A stretch of DNA of 64,000 nucleotides from positions 496,001 through 560,000 of the forward strand of contig ML996700.1 of assembly GCA_010356995.1 (NCBI GenBank), written 5' to 3'. This document shows, piece by piece, positions 31,922 to 43,707 of the stretch. The notes below the pieces were generated by a model. It saw only the letters and a program-made list of their open reading frames with translations. It had not been told where the DNA came from and did not search any database. A program made the position numbers and the translations under genes. Positions within the stretch are counted from its first letter, which is position 1. The number at the start of each line of letters is the position of its first letter. The stretch is from Trichodelitschia bisporula (taxonomy: Eukaryota; Ascomycota; Dothideomycetes; Phaeotrichales; Phaeotrichaceae).

Positions 31922-33762
31922 ATGTTCCAAATCAGCAACGTTTACGTGATCTGCGCCTTTGCCGCCATTGGTGAGTTGTCGCCCGCGCATATCCCTCTGC
32001 GTATCGCATCGCCGTTCTCTACTAACACGGTCCAGGCGGTGGGCTGTTCGGCTTCGACATCTCGTCGATGAGCGGCGTCCTCGGTACCAATGGGTACAAG
32101 AACTATTTCCACAACCCGGTGTCGTCGGCCCAGGGCGGTATCACGGCGTCCATGCCAGCGGGCTCGTTGGTCGGGGCGCTGGCATCGTCCTTCATCGCCG
32201 ATCGCTTCTCGCGCCGCACGGCCATCCAGGTTGCCGCGCTCATCTTCATGCTCGGCGCTGCGTAAGTTTTCCCTGTTGCGCACCGTGCGCGCGCTAATGG
32301 GTCGCAGTCTTCAAGCATCTGCGCAGAACAGGGCCCACCTGTGTATCGGTCGTGTCGTCGCCGGTGTCGCTGTCGGCATCGCGTCGGCCATCGTCCCCGT
32401 CTACCAGTCTGAGATTGCGCCGAAGGAGATCCGCGGTCGCGTCGTCTCGTTGCAGCAGTGGGCCATCACTTGGGGCATTCTGATCCAGTTCTACATCCAG
32501 TATGGCGCCTCCAACGTCGACGGTGGCCCGAAGGCGCCGAATCAGGGGTGAGTTTGTGCTGTCCCTGTAGGAGGGTTCTGCTGACTTGTCTAGTCAATCG
32601 TCGTTCCGCATTCCATGGGGCATCCAGATGGTTCCTGCCTTCATCCTGTTCTGCGGCATGTTCTTCCTTCCCAAGTCGCCGCGCTGGTTGGCCGGCAAGG
32701 ATCGCTGGGAGGAGGCGTAAGTCTTTTGTCGTTTGTCTTGTGGGCATCGCTAACTGTCGCAGTCTGAGGGTCTTGGCCAACCTTCACGGCAAGGGCGACG
32801 TGAACAACCCCAAGGTGCTCGCCGAGTACAAGGAAATCCAGGACGCGATCAACTTCGAGCGCACCCAGGCCGCTAGCTCGTTTAAGGCGCTGACGGAGCC
32901 TCGTATCCTCAAGCGTGTTCTCCTGGGCATGAGCATCCAGATGTGGAGCCAGCTGTGTGGCATGAACATCATGATGTACTACATCGTGTACATCATGGAG
33001 GCCGCCAACATCGGCAATCCCCTCCTGACCGCTAGCATCCAGTACATCATCAACGTCGCCCTGACGCTCCCGGCCATCCTGTATCTCGACAAGTGGGGCC
33101 GTCGTCCGTCGATGCTGCTGGGTTCTTTTGGCATGATGACTTGGCTGTTCATCTCGGGCTCGCTCCAGGGCGCCTACGGTCATCCCAACCCAAGAACTGA
33201 CCCCAATCTCAACGACATTAGCTGGGTGCTCGACTCGAGCCACAAGAAGGTCGGGCAGGCAGTCGTCGCCTGCAGCTACCTGTTCGTGGCGACATTCGCG
33301 ACCACCTGGGGCCCGTCCTCCTGGTAAGCTTCACACCATGACGCCCTGTGCAAATCACGCTAACTAACCGCCAGGACGTACCCGGCGGAGATCTTCCCTG
33401 CGAAGGTGCGCGCCAAGGCCGTCTCGCTGTCGACCGCATCCAACTGGGCGTGGAACACAGCGCTGGCCTTTGCCGTGCCGCCACTCCTGTGGAGCATCAA
33501 CTGGAAGATGTACATGATCTTCGCGACGTTCAATGCCCTTGCGCTGATCCACGTGTTCCTCGCCGCGCCTGAGACCAAGGGCAAGACGCTGGAGGAAATG
33601 GACGAGGTGTTTGACACTGGCATCCCGGCGTGGAAGACGCGGCCTTCGGGTAGCCGGCTGGATAAGTTGCGGGCGGATATTGAGAAGGGGGATCTTGCTG
33701 TTGCGGTGCCGGGGGTTAATCGGCATAGTGTTGAGGGCGAGTCGGTGCATGTTAAGTCGTAG
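31922..33762 (+). CDS. Hexose (sugar porter family) transporter
   Basis: Six exons: 31922-31970, 32036-32261, 32308-32547, 32594-32716, 32763-33323, 33375-33762; introns of 46-65 bp. Product 528 residues, normal for fungal sugar porters. It starts MFQISNVYVICAFAAIGGG and shows the family marks in order: GLFGFDISSMSGV in helix 1, IGRVVAGVAVG with EIAPKEIRGR, LPKSPRWL between the halves, SQLCGMNIMMYY in helix 7, TYPAEIFPAKVRAK and PETKGKTLEEMDEVFD after helix 12. The introns and motifs most resemble high-affinity glucose/monosaccharide permeases of ascomycetes; substrate assignment is by family only. It takes up sugar at the plasma membrane by proton symport. The promoter holds the C27 tract. 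Confidence 0.93.
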
Positions 33763-35303
33763 GCTGTTACGTGCTAGGGGTTGATACGGGGTTTGAAAGG
33801 GATGATGTCGAGCTGCTTGGCTTCTACCATGTAGGTTGGGCGTCGTTCGTTTTGAGACCGGCTCAACTCTCCTGCGGAGTTCGGTTTCTGCTCGTGTTTT
33901 CGATATCCATCGGACGAGGCTTGAGGCGAGCTTTTATGTGCGGAAGCTGAGCGATAGATAATGGTGGTAATGTCTCTAACTTGTGTATGGGCGTGCGTGA
34001 GGTTGTGCTGGAGGCGTTCCTGGCAAGGCGTTCCTGTCCCATGCGTGACTACGGTGGATGTTATGACGGGGCTGTGACTCTTGAAGCAGGAGTGCTATGG
34101 GTCAGGGCTGAATGAGGATATACCCGTGACCTTTTCGTAGAAGCCGGAGGTGCGCATCCCGAGTCCAGAGCGGTGATGTCGACGTGGCACGCGTCCCAAA
34201 GCGATCCCCTTCATCCCCAAACACACAGCGTGCTTCGCCATTCCCCCCTTCCTCATTCAGTCCACATAACCCGTGGCCAGGAAGAGAAAGTGCGGGCGCT
34301 TATCCGCGCGCTTCCGCTCCTCGCTTCGCTTCTGAGGGGGCACGACATGTTGCCATTTGTCCTTCCGCTTGTCTGGCCTGTTTGCTGGGTGGGCGAGAGC
34401 GGCTGTGCGGGTTAGGTTGGATGTGCGTTGGGAGGGGCCTGATCTAGTTCTAGATGGGATGGATTAAGGAGGGGAGGGGAGTCGAGCGTGGCGGTGCAGG
34501 GGGGCGGGGGGCGTGGTGCAGGGGGCTAGGGCGGGATGGGGCGGTGCTGGGGACCGGGTGCCGGGTAGTTGGGTGACGACGGGTTAGGGTGAGGAGGGGG
34601 TTGCTGCGCTGGTTTCGCTGGAGGGGGATGATATCGGGACTGGATACCTCCGTACAAGACTTCTATGGGCTTATTTTTCTACGATTTACTGTTATGGGCT
34701 CAGGAGCATTCATATTTGACGACGCGTAGTCTGGGGCGACAGCGTTTCACACTTCTAGTTCTACTACCTCCGTACTCCGTACTCATTCCAGCGCAACCGG
34801 CCGGACGCATAAAGGGAAGATGAGCTTGACATGTGCAATGGTTCCGGTATAAAGTAAAGAGTGATAAAAGAACATAGAGAGGAAAGAGAGTAGAAAATAC
34901 GCTCTGTAACAGGTACATGATGTGGCGATATCCTCCTCAGCCCCTTCCCATACATCGCGAAGCACATTAACCTCGTTCCTTCCCAAGAGTGATATTGCTC
35001 CTTCAAATGGTAATTATGCTGCCTTGGAGGCAGTCATCACTTGCCTTAATGTCTTGATACCTGGTCGCATTTTGGTATGTGTTCACCATCACATCGCCCT
35101 GAACCGCACGAAAGGTGCAATCAATTATTCGTCCGACTGCAATAAATCGAGTAGCTCAAATCACATTAAAATCCGGTCTCACATCAATCATCAAAAGCGC
35201 GCAAAGGGTATACCCGTCCCCGCCTCATAAGCACCCGTCCCAAACGCCATCCCCCCCCACCTCCACCAACCCTCCGACCCACCCAACGCCCTCACCCCCC
35301 AGC
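33763..35303. other. Intergenic; G-rich tract and telomere-like word
   Basis: No gene seen. Between 34480 and 34630 the plus strand is unusually G-rich, with many runs of 3-6 G that could form quadruplexes, and contains GGGTTAGGGT at 34581-34590. The transporter 3' end and the 3' end of the telobox gene converge here. Confidence 0.5.
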
Positions 35304-37809
35304 CTAATTCTCATATTCAATATTCAAATCATGCAACCTCCGCACCTGCTGCGCCGCCAGCGTAAGACCCTCCAGCGCCTCCGGAACCTCATCACCATGC
35401 CTAAATCACCCATTAGCCTTTCCCCAACCCACCCCAACCCCACATAAGCACTTACTTCAAAAACATAAACTTCAGATTCCGCGCCTTGTCCTTAAGCGCA
35501 ATCTGATCCCGCCCCGCAAGCAGCCCCTTGCCCCTACTATCCGCGCTCTTGATCTCCGCCCACCGCGTCCCGTGGTCATGCATGTACTCGAGCAGCGCCT
35601 CCGTCTCGTCCGTGCTCCACGCCCGGCGCGGACCGCTGGGCACGCGCGATGGCACGCGCGGCGCTTGCGCTTGCAGCTCGAGAAGGCGGCGGCGCGGCGA
35701 GCGCGCTGACGCGGTGGGGACTTCGTCTTCGGACGACGACTCGGCGTCCGCGGTCTCGGTGCGGGGCCGCTTGCGGCGGCGCTCGTTCTCAGCCGCGAGG
35801 CGCTGGCGCGCTTGCTCAGCTGCATCTTCGTTAGTCTCGAACTCGGCGTCGCTGTCGCCCTCTGATTCCGAGTCTTCGGAGTGCGAGCCCGAGGCATGGG
35901 ACGCGGGGGATTCGGATTCAGCCGTAGTGCGGCGGGGGCGGCGCTTGCGCTTGCGCTGCGAAGGCTGGGGGGGTGTTTTCTGGGTGTCGTCCCAGGAGAC
36001 GGTTTTAGCGCCTGGTTGCGAGTCGACGAAGCGCCCGCTTGTGCGGAGCAGGTTCTCCTTCTCGCGGCGCTCTTTCTTGCGCATGGCGCCGACGAGCCAG
36101 TTGTAAGAGCCGGTTGGGGCGGAGGGTTGCGAGCCGATGGGCGCGTCGGCAGTTGCTTCTCGCTCATCGGGGGCCTGTTCGCCTATGTCGGGCAGGGGCT
36201 GGTCGTCGGGGCGTGCATCCTGACGGGGGCGGGGTGCGGTCTCTTCCGCGGAGTCTTCCAGTTGCTCGGCTGTTTCCTGGCGAATGTGCTCTTGCAAAAC
36301 CATGTCGTCATCGACATCTGGCAGAGGCTGGGGGCCATTGCGGCCGACTTGCTCATCTTCGCTCTCTTCCTCTGATTCCGCTTCTGATTCCTCCTCGGCC
36401 TCCTCTGCCCCTGCGCGAAAGTGAAAGTAGTCGGGGTCCGTAATACTGCGCACCGCATCGATGATGCTACCATGCATATGCAGCTGGACACAGATTTCCT
36501 CGCTGCGCTGGTAGGTCCATTCGATCACAGTCGTAGCAAAGTTGTTCCAGGCGAGATGGGCAAACTGTTCCGGAGGCTCGGCAAAAAGGTCCTCCCGCAT
36601 CTCCGCGAAATATTCGCGAAGCTCGTCGATCCGCTTGAGAACGAGTCTCTTAAACTCGGGAAGAAGGCCCTGGGGTCCGGCTTCAAACGCGGTCACATCC
36701 CAACCCCTCAGGTTCAGGTCTCCGTCTCCATCGGTGGATTCGGCGTAAAAGCAGTCTTGTATGGCTTTTTCTGCCAGGCGAGGCCTCGGGTTTATGGATT
36801 CCGCCAAGTGGCGAAGGATGCAGAGCTGGGTACGAATATGCAGCGCAACGTCAAAGGAATCGCGGCGGAGATGACTAGCGCCTACTGGCAGTGGACCTGT
36901 CTCAGGCGCAGGCTGAAAGCCATTCAGGAATGGAGCGGGAAACTCATTATCAAGGGAGCGAATTTGATCATAGGTTTCCGGTGCCTCACGCTCCGACAAG
37001 GCCAGCCACCGGCTGAGGCGCGCGAGGTTAGCGAGGAAGATGGGCTCAAGGTAGAGCTTCTCCGCTGTGAGTAAGTTGGCGGGCATTTGTCGCTGCGCCG
37101 CTTTGTCGACTGTGGACACCTTGACAAAGAGTTCCGAGCTAAGATGCTTGAAATGCTCGTCGAACACGAAAGAGCGCGTATTCAGCAACTTTGCGCGTTT
37201 GGTTCCCGGCTGCTTGAACTGTTTGATGGTCTCCTTGAGGGTTCCTTCATGTTCGGGGTGCGTGAGAAGTTCAAGAAGGCTGATGGAGGCATGGTAGAGA
37301 TCCCGCAGATCGGCAAGGATGAATTCCACATCCAGTTCGCTGGTGAGGCCTTCTGAGAAAGTCGATATGGCCGAATCATCCGAGTTGATAGACGCAACGT
37401 CGGGGGATGAGTGATTCGGTGCCTCGATCGAGCGAACTGGAGAGCTGGGATTTTCTGCTTCCTCTTCCTCCTCTTCCATTTCCTCTTCCATTTCCACGTC
37501 TTCCTCGACTTCGACGTCTTCTACTTCGTTAACGGCCTCGGGAACGGCAGAGAGAGCGGCTACAAAACGCGGGGTTAGCAGCTGTCAAGTATCGTGAGCT
37601 CGGAAAAGCTTACCGGCTTGCTGAGCGCGCGTCGTGGTCCGCGTGGTGAGCTCAGCACTAGCAGTACGAGTGTGGCGGCGCGTGTAGCGGGTCGTGGTTG
37701 CCGTCTCAGTAGGCTCGGTGGTTCTCTCTGTGGTCGGCGATCGGGCAGTTCGTGACGCGGATCGGGTAACGCGCGCGCGGGGCGGCGGCTGTGAAGACAC
37801 TCGCGCCAT
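35304..37809 (-). CDS. Myb/telobox DNA-binding protein (telomere-repeat-binding type)
   Basis: Three exons: 37809-37614, 37559-35456, 35400-35304; introns of 54 and 55 bp. Product 798 residues. Exon 1 is Thr/Arg-rich. A highly acidic stretch precedes a helical N-terminal domain (about residues 110-440, starting near ELDVEFILADLRDLYHAS) and a long charged linker. Near the C-terminus is one Myb repeat, RAWSTDETEALLEYMHDHG, with TRWAEIK and a telobox-like helix ALKDKARNLKF. The canonical telobox is VDLKDKWRN, so Trp is replaced by Ala here. The last exon adds ~32 residues (HGDEVPEALEGLTLAAQQV) beyond the Myb fold; it depends on a GTAAGT that overlaps the apparent stop at the end of exon 2. Domain order (helical domain, then single C-terminal Myb) is that of TRF/Taz1, so double-stranded telomeric DNA binding is likely. 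Confidence 0.8.
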
Positions 37810-38596
37810 GATGCGCGGGTAGAATGGTGTGATGGGGTCAAACTGGGTTGCGTAGGTGTGTACAGCCGGTCCTTGAGAATTGCAGAGCGAAAGATGTATG
37901 TGGGTGGGAGGAAGAAGGAGAAGAAGTGTTACGATGAGAGGTCTCGGTCTGGGTTTGACGGGACGGAGCTCGACGACGCGCGGGCAATGGCTTGGCGGAA
38001 GGCAGGTCAAACAAAGCTGTTCACGTGACTGGGATTGGCATTTGACGGAAAGTTGTTGCAGGCAGTGGGAAACTCTACTGTAGGCTTTCGTAGTTGCCAT
38101 TGATGAAGCGTTTTATGCTTTGATGCTCCATGCTATGATACTTTCTAAGACGACCTTATGGGCTCCGTAGATATTTAATCCATCAGAAGCATTGCGCGAC
38201 CACCGGATGTAGAAGTTTGCGCTTGTTATGCGCTTTCCTATTGGCCGACACGCTCCCAGGTGATGTTTCCCGACACAGCCGTGCCTCAGAACAATGCTCT
38301 CTGAGCTTAACCGCGATGGCTTCTCACCTTCTCTCAGCACAAAGAGAAGTTACAGAGGCAGCGCGCATGCACATGTAGTCCAAAGGCAAATTACCAGCTT
38401 ATCCCACCTTCATAACCTTCCGCAATCCGCTCTTATGCCATCCCAGCCTCCCATCTACTATATCCCGTGACCGCATAGCGCACAGACCACCAGCCTGACA
38501 ACCAAAGCTCCAGAGCCTCTTCCATCTTCCATCAACCTCCAACTTCCGCAAACGCAACCACCACGCCCTACCCCAACTCCCTCCACCACCGCAACC
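37810..38596. other. Bidirectional promoter region
   Basis: Lies between the start of the telobox gene (minus) and the start of the RNPS1-like gene (plus). No gene seen. The right end has CTCCAACTTCC and CCACCACCGCAACC leader-type words. Confidence 0.5.
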
Positions 38597-39584
38597 ATGA
38601 CCTCGCGCTCGCTCTCCCCCTCGGACAGCGGCCGCGACCGTTCCCGCACCCCCCGCCGCTCCATAACCCCCCGCTCGGCCTCGCGCTCTCGCTCTCCTAT
38701 GCCTTCCCGGCACACACGCACGCGCTCGCGCTCGCCCACCCCCCGCCGCACCAGCGTGCGCAGTCGCTCGCGCTCTCACACTCGGTCGCGCAGCGTTTCG
38801 CGCAGTCGTGATCGCGGCAGGAGCCGCACGCGCAGTTACAGCCGCAGCCGGAGCGCTAGCCCGCGGAGCACGAAGGTAGGCGCGCCAAACACCAAACTCT
38901 CCCCCCGCTAAACGATGACACAGATCGTGGTCGAGAAGCTGACGAAGAACGTCAATGTCGGGCATCTGGAGGAGATATTCGGCGTGTATGGGGCGATTGT
39001 GGATGTTGACTTGCCGATGAACCGCCAGTGTAAGTCCGCTCATCCACCCCATCTCCGTCGCTTAACTCCCAACAGTCAATACCAACCGCGGTACGGCCTA
39101 CATAACCTACACCACCACCCGCGCCGCCGAAGCCGCCCTGGCGCACATGCACGAAGGCCAACTCGACGGCTGCGCAATCAGCGTCTCCATCGTCCTGCCG
39201 CGGCGCCGCTTCTCGCCCTCTCCTCCCCCGCGTCGCCCAGCCTACCCGCGCTACCGCTCACCGCCGCGCCGTCCTTACGCGCCGCACGGCCGCGCGCCTC
39301 CCGGTCCCCCGGCCCGTGGGTATCGGCGTAGCTACTCGCGTAGCCCCCCGCCGCGCCGTAGTCGCAGCCCGCCGCCACCGCGTCGCACACGCAGTCGCAG
39401 CAGGAGCTACGCGCGCAATGCGAGTCGGAGCCCCGGACGCGCGAGGGGGCATGGGAGGCGCGAGAGTCCGGCCCGGCCGAGGGGGGGTGCGGGTGGGCGC
39501 GGTAGGCGGAGTCCGAGTTATGAGAGCTATTCGAGTTATAGTGATCGGAGTCGGAGTCGGGGACCGCGTGGTGGGAGGCGCTAG
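38597..39584 (+). CDS. RNPS1-like SR/RRM protein
   Basis: Exons 38597-38875, 38924-39029 and 39076-39584 (introns 48 and 46 bp); 297 residues. Residues 1-93 are an Arg-Ser domain rich in SRSRS and RSPTPRR. One RRM follows (about 94-170): IVVEKLTKNVNVGHLEEIF (RNP2-like), then DLPMNRQF, then RGTAYITYTT (RNP1 position) and AHMHEGQLDGCAISVSIVL. The LTKNV start and the H-x-x-x-GQ-x-DG loop fit RNPS1, a nuclear protein of the exon-junction/ASAP complex that stimulates splicing and marks mRNAs. The C-terminal ~125 residues are a second Arg/Ser/Pro/Gly domain ending RGPRGGRR. The second intron falls within the RRM. Confidence 0.88.
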
Positions 39585-40147
39585 GGTGGATGGATGGGTT
39601 GAGGGTTACCGGGGACATCCATCGTTAGACGTGGACTTGTTGAGGGATTGCGAGACACATTCATCTTTAGAGATGGACGGCGATTGGCGGTGAAAACATG
39701 GAGCGGTTGGATGTGTGAGTAGTGGCAAGGGTTTGAGGTGTTCGGAGTCAAAAGTAATGCCCGGCTTTCAGTGTGCGTCATGGCACCTTGAGATTTAATG
39801 GTAGAAAATCAGCAGTTGCGAATCAGACTTCCAATCCTACGACAACGGGATACAAAATCACCAAAAAGCATGTCCAGAGCATATCTGCCACCATACAGAT
39901 ACCTTGATATCTTTACTGCGAAGTACTCTGAGATGCATCGCACCAAGTCGTAACATAAAGTCGAGTTCCGCGCGCCATCTCCAAGCTCCTCACAGACCTC
40001 CCCCGCCCAGCCAATCAAACAGCTCCGCCCCGCCGCACCTAGCGTTTCATCCCCCAACGTGCAAGCTGTCTACAACGTCCCATCCCATCACCAACAACCA
40101 CATCTTCATCCCAACCTCATGCCCTCTCCCCAACCCCAATCCGCACA
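39585..40147. other. Intergenic: promoter of glucosidase II beta
   Basis: No gene seen. The last 150 bp is C/A-rich and leader-like (CATCACCAACAACCACATC). Confidence 0.45.
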
Positions 40148-41868
40148 ATGAAAACCCCACACCTCGCCGCCCTCCTCCTTGCCACGCCCATTCTCTCCAC
40201 CACCCCCCCGAGGCCCCGTGGTGTAGGCCCGGAGTTCGCAAAGCACTACTCTTCGCCGGATACCTTCACCTGCATCCAGGCCCCACACATCACGCTCCCG
40301 CGCTCCCGCGTCAACGACGATTACTGCGATTGTCCCGATGGGTCCGACGAGCCCGGCACCGCGGCGTGCGCTTCGCTAGCTGCGTCCGATGCTGGCGCTC
40401 TCGCGCTCCCCGGGTTTTACTGCAAGAACAAGGGGCACCAACCCAGTTACATCCCGTTCACGTATGTGAATGACGGGGTGTGCGATAATGAGGCGTGCTG
40501 CGATGGGTCGGATGAGGATGCGACGAGATCGGGTGTGGTTTGTGAGGATCGGTGTAAGGCGGCGGGGAAGGCGTGGCGGGCGCAGGCGGAGGCGCGGGCG
40601 AAGGCGCTGAATGCGGCGCAGAAGAGGAGGAAGGAGTTAGTTGCCCAGGCCTGGCGGTTGAGGCAGGAGGTCGAGGATCGGATTCAGACGCTTACGACGC
40701 AGATTCAGGGCGCGGAGATGCATGTCCGCGATTTGGAGGGGGAGCTGGAGGCTACGGAACGGAGGGAGAGGGCGAGGGTTGTGGCGAAGCCGAAGGAGGG
40801 GGGGAAGATGGGGGTGCTGGTTGGGTTGGCGAGGAGGAGGACGGAGGAGTTGAGGAGTGCGCTTGAGGGGCTGCGCGGGCAGAGGGATGAGGCGGCGCGG
40901 AGGGTGCACGAGCTTGAGGCGCTGCTGGCGAGGTTTAAGGAGGAGTATAATCCGAACTTCAATGATGAGGGGGTCAAGCGCGCGGTGCGTGCGTGGGAGG
41001 ATTACGACGCGCAGGGGCGCTATCAAGAGCCCGAGGGCGCGACGGAGCGGGACTTGGATGAGGTGTCCAAGGCGGACGAGGAGAGCGGGCTGAAGTGGGC
41101 GGAGTGGGAGCGTGAGGAGGTGTCTGATACGGATGTCTGTAAGTCAAGTCACATTTGGGTTTATGCATTTTTACGATCACGGCTAACGTTCCCGCAGTGT
41201 ATCACTTCGAAGCCTACCTCCCGCGCCCCGTGCGCGACTGGCTCGACACAAAACTGCGCGACCTGCGCCTCTGGGCCATGGACAACGGGATCCTAGCCGC
41301 GGACTCGGGGTCCAGCGGCTCGGGCTCGGAAAGCAAGGCCGTTACGGAGGCGCGCACACGCCTTGACACTGCGCGCGGCGAACTCAATACGCATACAACC
41401 AGCCTCGCCCAGCACCGCGAGGACTTGACTAAGGACTACGGGCCTCAAGACGTGTTCCGCGCGCTCAAGGACACGTGCATCAGCGCCGATTCCGGCGAGT
41501 ACGAGTACGAGGTCTGCTGGATGGGGCAGACTATTCAGAAGCCCAAGAAGGGCGGAGCACACACGGGCTTGGGCAGCTTTACGGGCTTTGAGCGCGTGGC
41601 TGTGGATGAGGAGGTCAGGTCTGATGGAAGGGGCTTGGGGAGCGGCGAGCGCCTGGCGATGAAGTTTGAGAACGGCGCGCATTGCTGGAATGGGCCGGCT
41701 AGGAGTGCGTTGGTGGTACTGGCGTGTGCGGAGAGGGATGAGATTTGGCGGGTTGTGGAGGCGGAGAAGTGCGTTTATAGGTTTGAGATGGGGACGCCGG
41801 CGGTTTGTGAGGAGAAGGGGATTGGAGGGGCGGATGCGATGGGGCAGAAGAAGAGGGATGAGTTGTAA
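40148..41868 (+). CDS. gtb1: Glucosidase II beta subunit (PRKCSH family)
   Basis: Exons 40148-41138 and 41198-41868 with a 59 bp intron (GTAAGT...CGCAG, GCTAAC); 553 residues. Signal peptide (MKTPHLAALLLATPILS), then two LDL-receptor class A-like modules: VNDDYCDCPDGSDEPGT and VNDGVCDNEACCDGSDE. Next come a long Arg/Glu-rich coiled coil (about 140-290), an acidic stretch, the block DTDVLYHFEAYLP, and a C-terminal MRH lectin domain (about 430-530: DVFRALKDTC, YEYEVCWM, HCWNGPARSALVVLAC, CVYRFEMGTPAVC). The last four residues are RDEL, an ER retrieval signal. The subunit recruits the alpha catalytic chain to trim glucose from N-glycans in the ER lumen. Confidence 0.94.
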
Positions 41869-42963
41869 GGCGGGTGTAGTTAGATGGAGTGTTTGTATAG
41901 TTGCTTTAGCGGGCATGAGGCGGGTGTGTAGGTCTATGGAAGTACGAAGTACGAAGTACGCAAGTTGCATCACCACTGCCGGCATCCCCTTCTCGTCCTC
42001 ACCACCTCAACTCCAACTCCGAACCCCCATCCCTCAGACCTCAATCCCTCAACCCACGAAGCTCGCCGCCCAACCTGATACCTCCACCTCCTGCTGTGGA
42101 TGCACAAAACATCAAGGCATCAAGGCAGGTACCACTCCTGAGGAGTAAATCATCTCTGGAAGGAGCGCACCACTCTGGGCAAGTGTGCTTGCCAAAGATA
42201 GACACTGCCGACGCAACAACGGAAGGAGCTATGGAGGATACGATGCGCAAAGCACATATTCCAGTGCCCCTCTCTCCTCTCTCCTGTTCGTCATCTTTAG
42301 CAAAACATTCAGTTTACACGGATGCCGTTGCACGTGTAGAGCATTGCTCCCAATACCTACCCCCCTCCCCCCTCGCCAGCATCGAACCTCGGCGCCCCCA
42401 AAGAGGCAACTCCCCAGCCCAGCCCTACCGTCCGCGCCCTACGCCGATCCCGGCCTACCGCCGGCGGGGGTTATATGTGCGCGACACGGTTATACTATCC
42501 TATACTGCGGGTAATATGGGGAGGAGGATGGGTTTCGCGAGGGGGAGGGATGAGGATGGGGGATGGAAGGGGTACTATGGGAGCTGGCGGTGGGGTTGGT
42601 GCCACGTGGAGGTATATTGTGGAGGGTGGGAGGTGAGGGAGGGATGTTGGATGTTGAGGGCGTGGTTGATTAACGCATGGATAGTGGCCGGGCCACGTGA
42701 TATGGGTCGCGAGGCTGAGGCTGGTGAAGTGATGCTGGGAGGATTGGTGTTGATGTGGGGAGGCATGGTTCGGATGCAAAACAAAAGCGATTGAGCGGTG
42801 AAACTACCGCGGGGGATGGGAGGCTGGGATGGATGGAGCTGCTTGTGGGTTTACAGCGCGCATCAAACACCGACTGCGGGGTAAAAGCCTGTTTGTAAAC
42901 TCGTCAGTCATGTCATCAACGTCATCACGTCACAGACTCGCAAAACTGTAGTAAGACGACATC

Positions 42964-43105
42964 TGATGTGGACATGAGGCAGGAGCATTGTTATGTCAGC
43001 AAGGAACATGATGTATTGTGCGGATGAGGGAGGAAAGAGCATAGGAGGCTACTTAGCATCATCGCGTATTCGTTCTTGAGATCCCCTCTTCTCTTCTCTT
43101 CACTT
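42964..43105 (+). repeat. Dispersed repeat, copy A
   Basis: Shares with the copies near 56975 and 62988 the ordered words GATGTGGACATGA, AGGAGCA, AAGGAACATGATGTA, GGATGAGGGAGGAAAGAGC, TACTTAGCATCATC and TTGAGATCCCCTCTTCTCTT. No coding frame; no terminal repeats obvious. Confidence 0.65.
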
Positions 43106-43251
43106 TCCCCACTCGCCTGTCGCACGCGTCAAGCCTGGCCTCCATTACCATCCTCACGTCTCGTATTCGAGGCTTCTACGTTCGTGTAAGACTGCCGCAG
43201 CGGTTTTGACGCTGTCGGCAGGCGTCAGCGCCCTCAGCGGCCCGGGCCTGC

Positions 43252-43707
43252 ATGTCAGATCGTTTCACGTTTCCAGACGGCGGTTTCGAGGCCGATGCAC
43301 CGTCGATCTGGGGTTTCGAATCGCGGCGCTTGAGCAGGACGCATTGCGTGCTCGGGGGAAACAAACAACCGCGTCGCGGATGGCGCGAGTTCGACACGAG
43401 GCTAGGTTACCCAGGTGAATTCATCTCGCGATGGTCGCCTCCACCTGCCTCGCGTCATGAGCATCCGCATGTAACAGGCAACAACTTCCACACCCACCAG
43501 CCAACGCAGGAAAGCACCACCCTCCAATCTCCAACCCCACGCAACGCAAATTTCCGTCGCGCCTTCTGGAAGCAAGGAAGGAAATACTCATCTTTCCGCC
43601 ATCCACTCCCATCGCATCATCAAGCCGGACGCGACTCTCTAGCCTCGCACGAGTCAATTACCCTGCGATATCAACCTGTCGTGCACCAAACACAGTCGGC
43701 GAAATAA
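43252..43707 (+). CDS. Doubtful small hypothetical protein
   Basis: ATG-started 151-codon frame with a protein-like first third (MSDRFTFPDGGFEADAPSIW), located ~150 bp after repeat copy A. No domain and no intron signals; the latter half is low-complexity. Kept only as a candidate. Confidence 0.25.
   Translation: MSDRFTFPDGGFEADAPSIWGFESRRLSRTHCVLGGNKQPRRGWREFDTRLGYPGEFISRWSPPPASRHEHPHVTGNNFHTHQPTQESTTLQSPTPRNANFRRAFWKQGRKYSSFRHPLPSHHQAGRDSLASHESITLRYQPVVHQTQSAK

Noticed and set aside
38399-39052. 217-codon minus-strand frame over the RNPS1-like gene
   Set aside because: Antisense of Arg/Ser codons gives open Arg/Ala frames; the plus strand has RS domains, introns and an RRM.
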